Of a stretch of DNA of 11,071 bases, positions 1 through 6,959 are shown piece after piece. The notes under the pieces are model-generated. The model had not been told where the DNA came from and made no database searches. It saw only the letters and a list, made by a program, of their open reading frames with translations. Each line of letters opens with the position of its first letter. Position 1 is the stretch's first letter. The DNA comes from Candidatus Cloacimonadota bacterium (lineage in GTDB: Bacteria; Cloacimonadota; Cloacimonadia; Cloacimonadales; JAFGVF01): NCBI GenBank assembly GCA_016938155.1, contig JAFGVF010000133.1, positions 1 through 11,071 of the forward strand, written 5' to 3'. Position numbers and translations under genes: made by a program.

Positions 1-53
1 AGGGCAATCCCGACCTCCATAGGCGGGGAATAAACCAAATAGGAATTACATGA
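1..53 (+). other. Possible 3' end of an upstream gene
   Basis: Two reading frames could be the tail of a preceding plus-strand gene. Frame 1 reads RAIPTSIGGE and stops at TAA 31-33, leaving a 16-base gap that holds the AGGA ribosome binding site of the next gene. Frame 3 reads GNPDLHRRGINQIGIT and stops at TGA 51-53, overlapping the next start codon as ATGA. Both layouts fit the tight packing of the cluster, and neither peptide is recognisable. It is equally possible that this is non-coding leader sequence. Confidence 0.3.
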
Positions 54-2500
54 AATACGAGAAAATACGCTATGAACACTTGCTGTCGAGAGTTGATAAA
101 CCATCCCGATATATTGGATTGGAAATCAATACAGTAAATAAACAAGTTGAAAAAGATAAACTGAACTTCTGTCTTGCCTTTCCGGATGTCTATGAGGTTG
201 GAATTGCCCACTTGGGATTGAAGATTCTCTATTCAATTTTGAATAATGAATATGATACGGTTGCTGATAGGACATACGCACCTTGGACAGACTTTGCAGA
301 ACTGATGAGAAGTAATAATATTCCTCTCTTCAGCCTGGAAAACAAGATCGCAGTTAAGGATTTTGATGCCATAGGCTTTACTCTTCAATCCGAATTAAAT
401 TTCTCTAATGTACCATATATGTTGAAATTGGCAGGGATTTCTGAAATTGCTGAGGGAAGAAAAGAAGATGACCCAATCATTGTCGGTGGTGGTCCATCCA
501 TATCTAATCCGGAACCACTGTCGCTTTTCTTTGATGCTATCTTTATCGGGGAAGCAGAAGAGGGAATAATCGATATTAAAAACTGCCTGCTTGCCAATAA
601 AAGCTTATCCCGTAAGGAAAAGCTGTTGGCTCTCAGCAAAATAGAAAGTGTCTATGTACCATCAATAAATGATGGAACCTCTATAGTGCAAATCCGAAAA
701 TACAATGGATTCCATACTTTTGAGAATTCCCATGACAGACAGCTAATACCTTGGCAACAACCAACTCATGACCGCTATGTAGCAGAGATTATGCGAGGAT
801 GTGGTAGAGGTTGTCGATTCTGTCATGCCGGATATTTCTATCGTCCTGTCAGAGAACGGGAACCAGATAAGATAATTGAAAAGATAGTGGATGAAGTCAG
901 CCGTTCAGGTTGGGAAGAGGCATCGCTCACTTCTCTGTCCTCAAGTGATTACTCAGTAATTAAAGGGTTACTTTATGGATTATTTAAAAGAATCAGTGAG
1001 CATAGAGCTATAATCTCATTGCCATCTTTACGTGTTGATACTCTTGATTCCAACTTAACGGAACTACTAAACAGACTTGGTCAGAAAGGACTGACAATAG
1101 CCCCTGAGGCAGGCTCACAAAGATTAAGGAATGTGATAAACAAGAATATCAGTGAAGAAGAGATAATGGAAGGGGTTCAGGTAGCCCTTCAGAACGGATG
1201 GAGAGTGATAAAACTCTACTTCATGATAGGTTTGCCTTTTGAGAAAATAGAAGATATTTGGGGTATAATTGAGCTTGTAGAGAAGATTGTTTCTCTTGCC
1301 GGTAAGAAACTTAGTATAAACATCACACTTTCTCCCTTTATCCCAAAGCCATTTACTCCTTTCCAATGGGCAGGCATGTTTACTCGGGATGAAATTTATC
1401 ATAGAGTTCGTTTGATTAAAGACAGACTTGCCAGATTCAGGTTCATAAAGGTTCGTTATCACGATATAGAAAGCTCTCAACTGGAAGCAATCTTGACCAG
1501 AGGTGACCGTAGAATCGGAAATGTCATTAAAAGGGCAGTGGATAAAGGTGCCTGTTTTGATGGATGGCAGGAGAGATTCAACTTCTCAATATGGCAAAGC
1601 GCTCTCGAAGAAGAGGGAATTACTCTTGAGGAATGCCTGAGAAGCTTTAATTTAGAAGAAAGACTTCCATGGGATCACATCTCCATCAAAGTTAATCGAG
1701 AGTTCTTGCTAAATGAGTGGATGAAGGCTCAGGAAGAGATTACTACTCCATCCTGTATGGAAGAATGCACACTGTGCGGTGTATGTGATGAGAAAACCGG
1801 GATGACTTTTGCAAAAACTAAGCTTTTAGAGGCAATGCAACTTCCTGAGAGGATAGAACCTGATAACTTAGTAAAAGTCTATTTCTATAGGGTTTTCTTT
1901 CATAAAACAGGCGGTTTACAGTATGTCTCCCATCTGGATTTCTTGAGAATGATACACCGAATTTTGAGAGGAATCGAACTCGATTTAGCATATTCCCAAG
2001 GATTTAATCTACATCCTAAGGTTCGCTTTGGTCCTCCCTTATCTGTTGGTGTTGAAGGATTGAATGAATATATTGAAGTTGGATTCTATCAGCAATATCA
2101 ACCGGAGATTATTCTGACAGCCTTAAAACGACTCATGAAGAATGAACTTGCAGTAAACAGTGTAGAGTTTATTGAATCTAAAGAGAAGATTATCGTAGAA
2201 GAGGTTGGAGAAGAGATAATTGAAGTGATCCCCAATGAAGGAATTTCTGAGAAATTCAGAACAAAAACCTGTGAGTATCTGGGTCGAGATAGTTTTCCGA
2301 TTGAAAGGGAAAGAAAGGGTAAAATAAAGCAAATTGAACTCAAGGAGATAATCAAAAAAATTGAATGGGAAAATGGTGTTTTAAGGGTTAGAAAGAAATT
2401 ACAGGGAGCAAGCATCTTTCATATTCTGGAAAATGTGTATGGAATCCCAAGAGATGAAACCAGTAAGTACCGGATTGTTAGAACAAGGATATTGTTTTGA
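50..2500 (+). CDS. Radical SAM protein (TIGR03960-like) fused to a DUF2344 domain
   Basis: An 816-residue protein with three parts. Residues 1 to about 230 resemble the N-terminal region of the YgiQ/B12-binding type that precedes the radical SAM barrel, including GGGPSISNPEP at 146-156. The radical SAM core follows, with the iron-sulfur motif CGRGCRFC (Cys251, Cys255, Cys258) that would bind a [4Fe-4S] cluster and cleave S-adenosylmethionine; APEAGSQRLR at 351-360 is typical of the family. A second cysteine cluster (Cys569, 573, 576, 579) sits just before the C-terminal DUF2344 domain (about 609-790, with YVSHLDFLRM and SQGFNLHPKVRFGPPLSVG). In many bacteria these two parts are separate adjacent genes; here they are one chain. 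The substrate is not known; RNA modification is often supposed but is not shown by the sequence. The ATG at 50 is supported by AGGA at 41-44. Seven bases separate it from the next gene. No signal peptide is seen, so it is probably cytoplasmic. Confidence 0.9.
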   Translation: MKYEKIRYEHLLSRVDKPSRYIGLEINTVNKQVEKDKLNFCLAFPDVYEVGIAHLGLKILYSILNNEYDTVADRTYAPWTDFAELMRSNNIPLFSLENKIAVKDFDAIGFTLQSELNFSNVPYMLKLAGISEIAEGRKEDDPIIVGGGPSISNPEPLSLFFDAIFIGEAEEGIIDIKNCLLANKSLSRKEKLLALSKIESVYVPSINDGTSIVQIRKYNGFHTFENSHDRQLIPWQQPTHDRYVAEIMRGCGRGCRFCHAGYFYRPVREREPDKIIEKIVDEVSRSGWEEASLTSLSSSDYSVIKGLLYGLFKRISEHRAIISLPSLRVDTLDSNLTELLNRLGQKGLTIAPEAGSQRLRNVINKNISEEEIMEGVQVALQNGWRVIKLYFMIGLPFEKIEDIWGIIELVEKIVSLAGKKLSINITLSPFIPKPFTPFQWAGMFTRDEIYHRVRLIKDRLARFRFIKVRYHDIESSQLEAILTRGDRRIGNVIKRAVDKGACFDGWQERFNFSIWQSALEEEGITLEECLRSFNLEERLPWDHISIKVNREFLLNEWMKAQEEITTPSCMEECTLCGVCDEKTGMTFAKTKLLEAMQLPERIEPDNLVKVYFYRVFFHKTGGLQYVSHLDFLRMIHRILRGIELDLAYSQGFNLHPKVRFGPPLSVGVEGLNEYIEVGFYQQYQPEIILTALKRLMKNELAVNSVEFIESKEKIIVEEVGEEIIEVIPNEGISEKFRTKTCEYLGRDSFPIERERKGKIKQIELKEIIKKIEWENGVLRVRKKLQGASIFHILENVYGIPRDETSKYRIVRTRILF

Positions 2501-2507
2501 GGTGATT

Positions 2508-2702
2508 ATGACTTGGCTTCTTATAAGTGGATTATTGATAATGGTGGCAATTTTTGTGGTTGTTTTTTTCGGAATAAAAAAAACCAGAAAGATAAATCTT
2601 GAGTTAAAAGAAAAGAAAGAAGAGCTTGATAATATGCTTCTAACGCTCCAACAGCATTTAAGTGAGCGGGAGAAACTTTCAGGGAAAGTGGAGGAAGAAT
2701 GA
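2508..2702 (+). CDS. Small membrane-anchored coiled-coil protein
   Basis: A 64-residue protein. The start is ATG 2508, preceded by GAGGTG at 2499-2504, which overlaps the stop codon of the upstream gene; the reading frame is open further upstream (to 2433), but that part lies inside the radical SAM gene and has no better start. Residues about 3-22 (LLISGLLIMVAIFVVVFFG) form one hydrophobic membrane segment, followed by basic residues KKTRK and then a charged heptad-like helix (about 30-64, rich in Leu, Glu and Lys) that should form a coiled coil facing the cytoplasm. Its stop overlaps the RmuC start as ATGA, so the two are probably translationally coupled. I do not recognise a named family. 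The layout is like the N-terminal part of RmuC without the nuclease-like domain, which suggests, but does not prove, a partner role. Confidence 0.72.
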   Translation: MTWLLISGLLIMVAIFVVVFFGIKKTRKINLELKEKKEELDNMLLTLQQHLSEREKLSGKVEEE

Positions 2703-4192
2703 TAGAATACATTATTATTGCTATAATTTTTGGTGCCATACTGATTGTAGTATTAGCAATGAATGCAAATAAAGAAAAGAAACTGAGAAGTGAACTGGAG
2801 CAATTGGAGCGAAAAGCTTCCGATTTGGAACTTACTCGAATGCGTCTTGAGACTCAAAACAGTGAGTTACTCAAGAGAAGTGAGTTATTGGAGCAATTCC
2901 GAAGTGAAAAAGAGCAAAAGAACGAAGCCCTTAAAGAAGCTACAACTCAGCTCGTTGCAAAAAATGAAAGAATTGAACAGCTATTAAAAGAACTTGAAAA
3001 ACTGAATGAGAAAATAGATGCTTTTCAGAAAGAGAATTCCTCTATTAAAGAGCAATTGGCAAGAACTCTTACAACCCTTGATGAAGAAAAAAAACAAACA
3101 ATTGAGAAACTGAAATTACTTGAAGACAGCAAAGAAAAGCTAAAACTTGAGTTTGAAAACCTCGCTAACAAGATATTTGATGCTAAGAGTGAAAAGCTTA
3201 CCAGTACAAGCAAAGAAAGCTTGGACGGAGTTTTGAAACCGCTAAAAGAACAACTGACAGATTTTAAGAAAAGAGTTGATGATATATATGACAAAGAGGC
3301 AGAGGAGCGGGGATTTCTAAAGAAAGAGATTTCTGATCTCAAGAAGCTTAATGAAAGAATTAGCGAAGATGCTCTTAATCTTACTTCTGCTTTGAAGGGT
3401 GATAAGAAGTTCCAGGGCGATTGGGGTGAAGTTCAATTAGAGATGATTCTGGAGTATTCCGGACTTACCCGTGGAGTTGAATATGATGTCCAGGTTTCAC
3501 TGACAAGCGAAGAGGGTGATACTTTCCGTCCTGACATAATAGTACATCTTCCCGAACAGAAGGATATTGTAGTTGATTCTAAGGTTTCCCTTGTCGCATA
3601 TACTCAGTATTGCAGCACAGATGATCCGGTTCAGAAGCAGAAAGCTTTGAATGAGCATATAACTGCAATCCGTACGCATATAAAACTTTTAAGTGCTAAG
3701 AATTACCAGAATCTGAAAGGGATAAATACACTTGATTTTGTTTTAATGTTTCTTCCTATAGAAGCTTCCTATTTCGTAGCGATAAATGAAGACAGGGAGC
3801 TATTCCAAGAGGCAATGAGCAGGAATATCTTAATTGTTTGTCCTTCAACTCTTCACATGACTCTGAAAATGATTTACAATATCTGGAAGTATGAACATCA
3901 AAACAAGAATGCTAAAGATATCGCAGAACGGGGCAGGCTACTTTACAATAAATTCAGGGGCTTTGTAGAAACTTTTGCCTCAGTAGGCAAGAAGCTGGAA
4001 GCAGCAACAAAGGACTACGATAAAGCTTTCAATCAGCTTTCAGAAGGAAAGGGTAACTTAATCGCTCAAGCGAATGAGTTGACTAAGTTAGGAATTCAAC
4101 CTGATAAGCCCATAGATAAAGAACTTGCTGAAAAAGCGGAAACATCTGCCCTATTAAGTATTGAAGAAAAAACAGAGGAACATGATGAGTAG
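2699..4192 (+). CDS. rmuC: RmuC-family protein (nuclease-like, membrane-anchored)
   Basis: A 497-residue protein, a usual length for RmuC. Residues 3-20 are a hydrophobic N-terminal anchor, residues about 24-225 are an almost continuous coiled coil, and residues about 230-465 are the RmuC domain. Recognisable blocks are KFQGDWGEVQLEMILE (237-252), RPDIIVHLP...DIVVDSKVSL (277-298), FLPIEASYFVAI (351-362) and SRNILIVCPSTL (374-385). The fold is related to PD-(D/E)xK nucleases; by position Glu244, Asp279, Asp293 and Lys295 are candidate active-site residues. In E. coli, RmuC limits inversions at short inverted repeats and has been linked to restriction of foreign DNA; the biochemical activity is not well settled. 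The start ATG 2699 follows GGAGG (2690-2694) and overlaps the small upstream gene by 4 bases. The final 8 bases overlap the next gene. Confidence 0.93.
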   Translation: MIEYIIIAIIFGAILIVVLAMNANKEKKLRSELEQLERKASDLELTRMRLETQNSELLKRSELLEQFRSEKEQKNEALKEATTQLVAKNERIEQLLKELEKLNEKIDAFQKENSSIKEQLARTLTTLDEEKKQTIEKLKLLEDSKEKLKLEFENLANKIFDAKSEKLTSTSKESLDGVLKPLKEQLTDFKKRVDDIYDKEAEERGFLKKEISDLKKLNERISEDALNLTSALKGDKKFQGDWGEVQLEMILEYSGLTRGVEYDVQVSLTSEEGDTFRPDIIVHLPEQKDIVVDSKVSLVAYTQYCSTDDPVQKQKALNEHITAIRTHIKLLSAKNYQNLKGINTLDFVLMFLPIEASYFVAINEDRELFQEAMSRNILIVCPSTLHMTLKMIYNIWKYEHQNKNAKDIAERGRLLYNKFRGFVETFASVGKKLEAATKDYDKAFNQLSEGKGNLIAQANELTKLGIQPDKPIDKELAEKAETSALLSIEEKTEEHDE

Positions 4193-6551
4193 AATAAAAA
4201 CCATTTATATCATAAATCACAGTCACACCGACATTGGCTACACAGAGCTTCAACACCAGATTCGTGCCTGGCATATAGATTTTATTAAACAGGCACTGCA
4301 AATAATCAAGCAGGACAAAACCTTTGTTTGGAATTGTGAAGCTTTCTGGGCTGTGGAGAAATTTTTACAAGAGTGCGGGAAACCCGAAAGAGAGAAGTTT
4401 TTTAAAGCTGTGCTAAACAAAAACATTGGAATCACAGCAGGCTATCTCAATTTCAATGAACTAATCGATGAATCAACTTTAGACAATATGATAGAACGAG
4501 CAGTATCCACGAGCAAAAAATACGGTTTTGAGATTGATACTGCCATGACTGCAGACATAAACGGGGTTGGTTGGGGATTTGCTCAATCAATGGTGAAACA
4601 TGGAATCTCAAACTATTTTTCATGCGTTCATACTCATCACGGGATGTGGCCGGTAAACCGTAAACAATACCCGTTTAAGTGGATTGCCCCGGATGGTAAA
4701 GAACTTCTCGTTTGGAACGGAGAACATTATCATTTCGGCAATGAACTCGGATTTGCAGAACGAGCTGGCTCAAGTTATACAATAAAAGATGACTGTGATG
4801 CTCATTCAGTTTATTATGATCAATGGAAGCTTGCAGAAACACGCATCCCACGATACCTTAAGATGCTTGAAGATGAAGGATATGAATTTGATTTTGTTCC
4901 TGTAATGGTTTCCGGACTAAGGACTGATAATTCCCCACCATCTGCCGAAATCCCTAAAATGATAAAGAGATGGAATAAACAACATAATGATATCTGCATT
5001 TTAGAAATGATCACCCTGTGTGATTTCTTTAGTAGAGTACGGATAAGCGATGTCTCTATCCCTTCGTACAAAGGGGATTGGCCAGACTGGTGGTCAGATG
5101 GTTTTGCCTCTGACCCGGATGGAGTAAAGATTTATCGCCAGGCACAAAGGACTTTTGAGTTATACAGGATATTGGATACAGATTCTATAAATAACGATAT
5201 AGATATATACGATAAACTTGCTCTTTATGCAGAGCATACCTTCAGCCATTCCGATTCAATGAGCCAGCCGTGGAGTGACCCTGTGAAACAGATTAGTCTG
5301 ATAAAGAGGGGATATGCAGTTTCTGCGTTTGAAAAAGCATGTATCCAGTTAAGACATAAACGGGAGGAATTGGGGGAAACATTCCTTAAGTTTGGACGCA
5401 AACCCGTTTTCAATCTTATTAATCCCTATTCATGTGATTATAAGGGAGAATTCAGACTCTTTATCGGTTGGTTTGAGTGGAATGAGTTAAAACTTAACAA
5501 TGGAGCAGCTGTAATTGAACCGATTACGGGGGATATTATCCCATCTCAAATGAGATATGTACCTGGGGGTGTTGAATATTGCATTTATCTTCTTTTAAAT
5601 GAGAAACAGGAATTGCAGCTTGAATTAGTGCCCCATCAGAACCTACCAATCAGGTTTGTTAACAGCTTCTATCAACGAGGAACAGATGGTGTTTCGGATA
5701 TTAGCGGTCAACTAAAAGAAAACTTTACTACATATATTGAGACAGATTATTTTCGTATTAGCTGGGATTACGATTGGGGAATCAATTCCTGGTTCAACAA
5801 GCAGGATACACAAGAGCTGATAACCGGAGAATTCGGAGCTTTTACTCCAATATATGAACTCACTCCCGTAAAAGATAATCGGGATATCAATAGTGTTCGC
5901 GGTCAGATGGGCAGAAATAGAAAGGGATTTAATGTCGAAAGAACCATCGGCAAGTTGAAAAATGCCATCATTAAGTCAGTTGGTGAACTTTGGATTGAAG
6001 CTGAGTTGGACTACTATTGCAAGGGTATGGAATTCTACAAGGTTCAAATAAAACTGTGGAAGAATGTTCCCGAAGTAGATGTTAAGATTGTATTGCATAA
6101 GGAAAGTATCTGGGCACCTGAAAATCTTTATATAGCTCTTCCCTTTACTACCGGAGAGAGTGAGGAACTCTGGATTGATAAAGCCGGTTGTATCATGAGA
6201 CCAATGATTGACCAACTTCCGGGAACCTTAATTGATTTCTACACAGTGCAAACCGGATTCAGACTCCAATCACGGAAACATGGTTTATCAATTGGAATGC
6301 CCGATACACCTATTCTTCAATTGGGCTCTCTTGAATTCGGAGAAAGAGAGTTGTGCCGACCCGGTATGACAACATCTCCCGGTTATCAATTTGCCTGGGT
6401 AATGAACAATTATTGGGAGACAAATTTCAATGCATCTCTGGGTGGATTCTATGAGTTTAACTACAGCATTGCCCTAAACCAATTAAACAGCGAAGATGCC
6501 CTAAAAGAGATGCGTAGAAAAATGCTGGGAGCGTTAACCTTAAGAACTTAA
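4185..6551 (+). CDS. Glycoside hydrolase family 38-like protein (DUF5054 type), putative alpha-mannosidase
   Basis: A 788-residue protein. The N-terminal HSHTDIGYT (12-20) matches the family 38 HxD metal-binding motif, with His14 and Asp16 as candidate zinc ligands. Asp124 in TADINGVGWG is the candidate catalytic nucleophile by position, and EHTFSHSDSMS (350-360) contains the likely distal zinc-binding histidine (His351 or His355). An alpha-helical middle region (about 320-400) and a long beta-rich C-terminal part (about 400-788) complete the usual layout. Known family members remove alpha-mannose residues with retention of configuration; the actual substrate here is unknown, and the divergent DUF5054 group has little biochemistry. 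No signal peptide is seen, so it probably acts on internalised or cytoplasmic oligosaccharides. ATG 4185 is preferred because AGAGGA (4174-4179) lies 5 bases upstream; ATG 4182 is adjacent and a TTG at 4161 has poorer support. It overlaps rmuC by 8 bases and ends in tandem TAA codons (6549-6554). Confidence 0.8.
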   Translation: MSRIKTIYIINHSHTDIGYTELQHQIRAWHIDFIKQALQIIKQDKTFVWNCEAFWAVEKFLQECGKPEREKFFKAVLNKNIGITAGYLNFNELIDESTLDNMIERAVSTSKKYGFEIDTAMTADINGVGWGFAQSMVKHGISNYFSCVHTHHGMWPVNRKQYPFKWIAPDGKELLVWNGEHYHFGNELGFAERAGSSYTIKDDCDAHSVYYDQWKLAETRIPRYLKMLEDEGYEFDFVPVMVSGLRTDNSPPSAEIPKMIKRWNKQHNDICILEMITLCDFFSRVRISDVSIPSYKGDWPDWWSDGFASDPDGVKIYRQAQRTFELYRILDTDSINNDIDIYDKLALYAEHTFSHSDSMSQPWSDPVKQISLIKRGYAVSAFEKACIQLRHKREELGETFLKFGRKPVFNLINPYSCDYKGEFRLFIGWFEWNELKLNNGAAVIEPITGDIIPSQMRYVPGGVEYCIYLLLNEKQELQLELVPHQNLPIRFVNSFYQRGTDGVSDISGQLKENFTTYIETDYFRISWDYDWGINSWFNKQDTQELITGEFGAFTPIYELTPVKDNRDINSVRGQMGRNRKGFNVERTIGKLKNAIIKSVGELWIEAELDYYCKGMEFYKVQIKLWKNVPEVDVKIVLHKESIWAPENLYIALPFTTGESEELWIDKAGCIMRPMIDQLPGTLIDFYTVQTGFRLQSRKHGLSIGMPDTPILQLGSLEFGERELCRPGMTTSPGYQFAWVMNNYWETNFNASLGGFYEFNYSIALNQLNSEDALKEMRRKMLGALTLRT

Positions 6552-6683
6552 TAACTCCCTTTAATATTTTCTAAAAACTGCTTTCCCCTGCATACTCAAA
6601 ACAAGGAAATTCAGGGTTAGATTATACCTGTTTCTATTGTTTTTCCAAAGCTTCATTTTTCTATTCAACAATGCGGAGTCTCT

Positions 6684-6769
6684 CCACTGTTTTTCCACTG
6701 TGTCCCCACTGTCCACCCACTGTTTCAGTGGGTGGACAGTGGGGACACAGTGGCAGAGCAGTGGGAAAA
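6684..6769. repeat. Perfect palindrome made of 11-base tandem units
   Basis: The arms at 6695-6722 and 6726-6753 are exact reverse complements over 28 bases, separated by the loop TTT. Outside these, after a 5-base poorly matching interval (6690-6694 against 6754-6758), a further 6 bases pair in register (6684-6689 with 6759-6764). The right side is four 11-base units, each beginning CAGTGG (starting at 6726, 6737, 6748 and 6759); the left side is the mirror image, with CCACTG starting at 6684, 6695, 6706 and 6717. A transcript from either strand would fold into a very stable hairpin, and the DNA could extrude a cruciform. There is no T run after either arm, so it is not a standard intrinsic terminator. 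Its role is unknown; 3' end protection of converging transcripts or a protein-binding array are possibilities. Confidence 0.95.
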
Positions 6770-6860
6770 TTGCCTGTGGATGAATAGAATGATAAAGGAT
6801 AAGAAAAGGACACGAAAAGAAGCTAACTGACGAAAAAGCCACTGAGTACAACTTCATTAT

Positions 6861-6898
6861 CAGAATTTCAGAAGGATTCCTATTCTGGGGCATTTTTT
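6861..6898 (+). terminator. Weak candidate terminator on the plus strand
   Basis: CAGAAT (6861-6866) can pair with ATTCTG (6882-6887), or CAGAA (6869-6873) with TTCTG (6883-6887). GGGCA and six T residues (6893-6898) follow. The stem is short and about 310 bases downstream of the last plus-strand gene, so this is a low-confidence call. It would be the only T-tailed hairpin available to the plus-strand transcripts in this interval. Confidence 0.25.
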
Positions 6899-6906
6899 CA
6901 CTATAT

Positions 6907-6942
6907 AAAAAAGCCCCCTGACAGATAACTCAATCAGGGGGC
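6907..6942 (-). terminator. Intrinsic terminator of the minus-strand surface protein gene
   Basis: Read on the minus strand, GCCCCCTGA (from 6942) is followed by a 12-base loop and the exact complement TCAGGGGGC (ending at 6913), then six T residues (6912-6907). The nine-pair GC-rich stem with a T tail lies 17 bases after the TAA stop of the minus-strand gene. On the plus strand the stem is followed by CATATACTT rather than a T run, so it should act in one direction only. Confidence 0.92.
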
Positions 6943-6959
6943 ATATACTTAGAATCCGA

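Larger units (their letters stand above)
6552..6959. other. Intergenic region between two convergent genes
   Basis: This stretch separates the plus-strand cluster from the minus-strand gene. It holds the 11-base-unit palindrome (6684-6769), a weak plus-strand hairpin before a T run (6861-6898), and the intrinsic terminator of the minus-strand gene (6907-6942). The part from 6552 to 6683 is AT-rich with no convincing hairpin, RNA gene or promoter. A minus-strand open frame of 110 codons (6561-6893) reads straight through the palindrome, has no recognisable domain or good ribosome binding site, and is not considered a gene. Confidence 0.75.

Noticed and set aside
2433..2507. Upstream extension of the small membrane protein
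   Set aside because: It lies inside the radical SAM gene in another frame; the ATG at 2508 has a clear ribosome binding site and places the membrane segment at the N-terminus.
4161..4163. TTG start for the glycoside hydrolase 38-like gene
   Set aside because: The ATG at 4185 has AGAGGA at a good distance, and the added residues (KKKQRNM) are not part of the domain.
6596..6646. Terminator directly after the plus-strand cluster (CAGG...CCTG followed by a T-rich stretch)
   Set aside because: The stem is only four base pairs with an 11-base loop and the T-rich part is interrupted, so it is no better than chance.
6684..6769. CRISPR array or intrinsic terminator at the palindrome
   Set aside because: The units are 11 bases long with no spacers, which excludes CRISPR, and neither strand has a T run after the stem, which excludes a standard terminator.
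6561..6893. Minus-strand open frame of 110 codons in the intergenic region
   Set aside because: It reads through the perfect palindrome, lacks a recognisable domain and a good ribosome binding site, and its composition looks like translated non-coding DNA.
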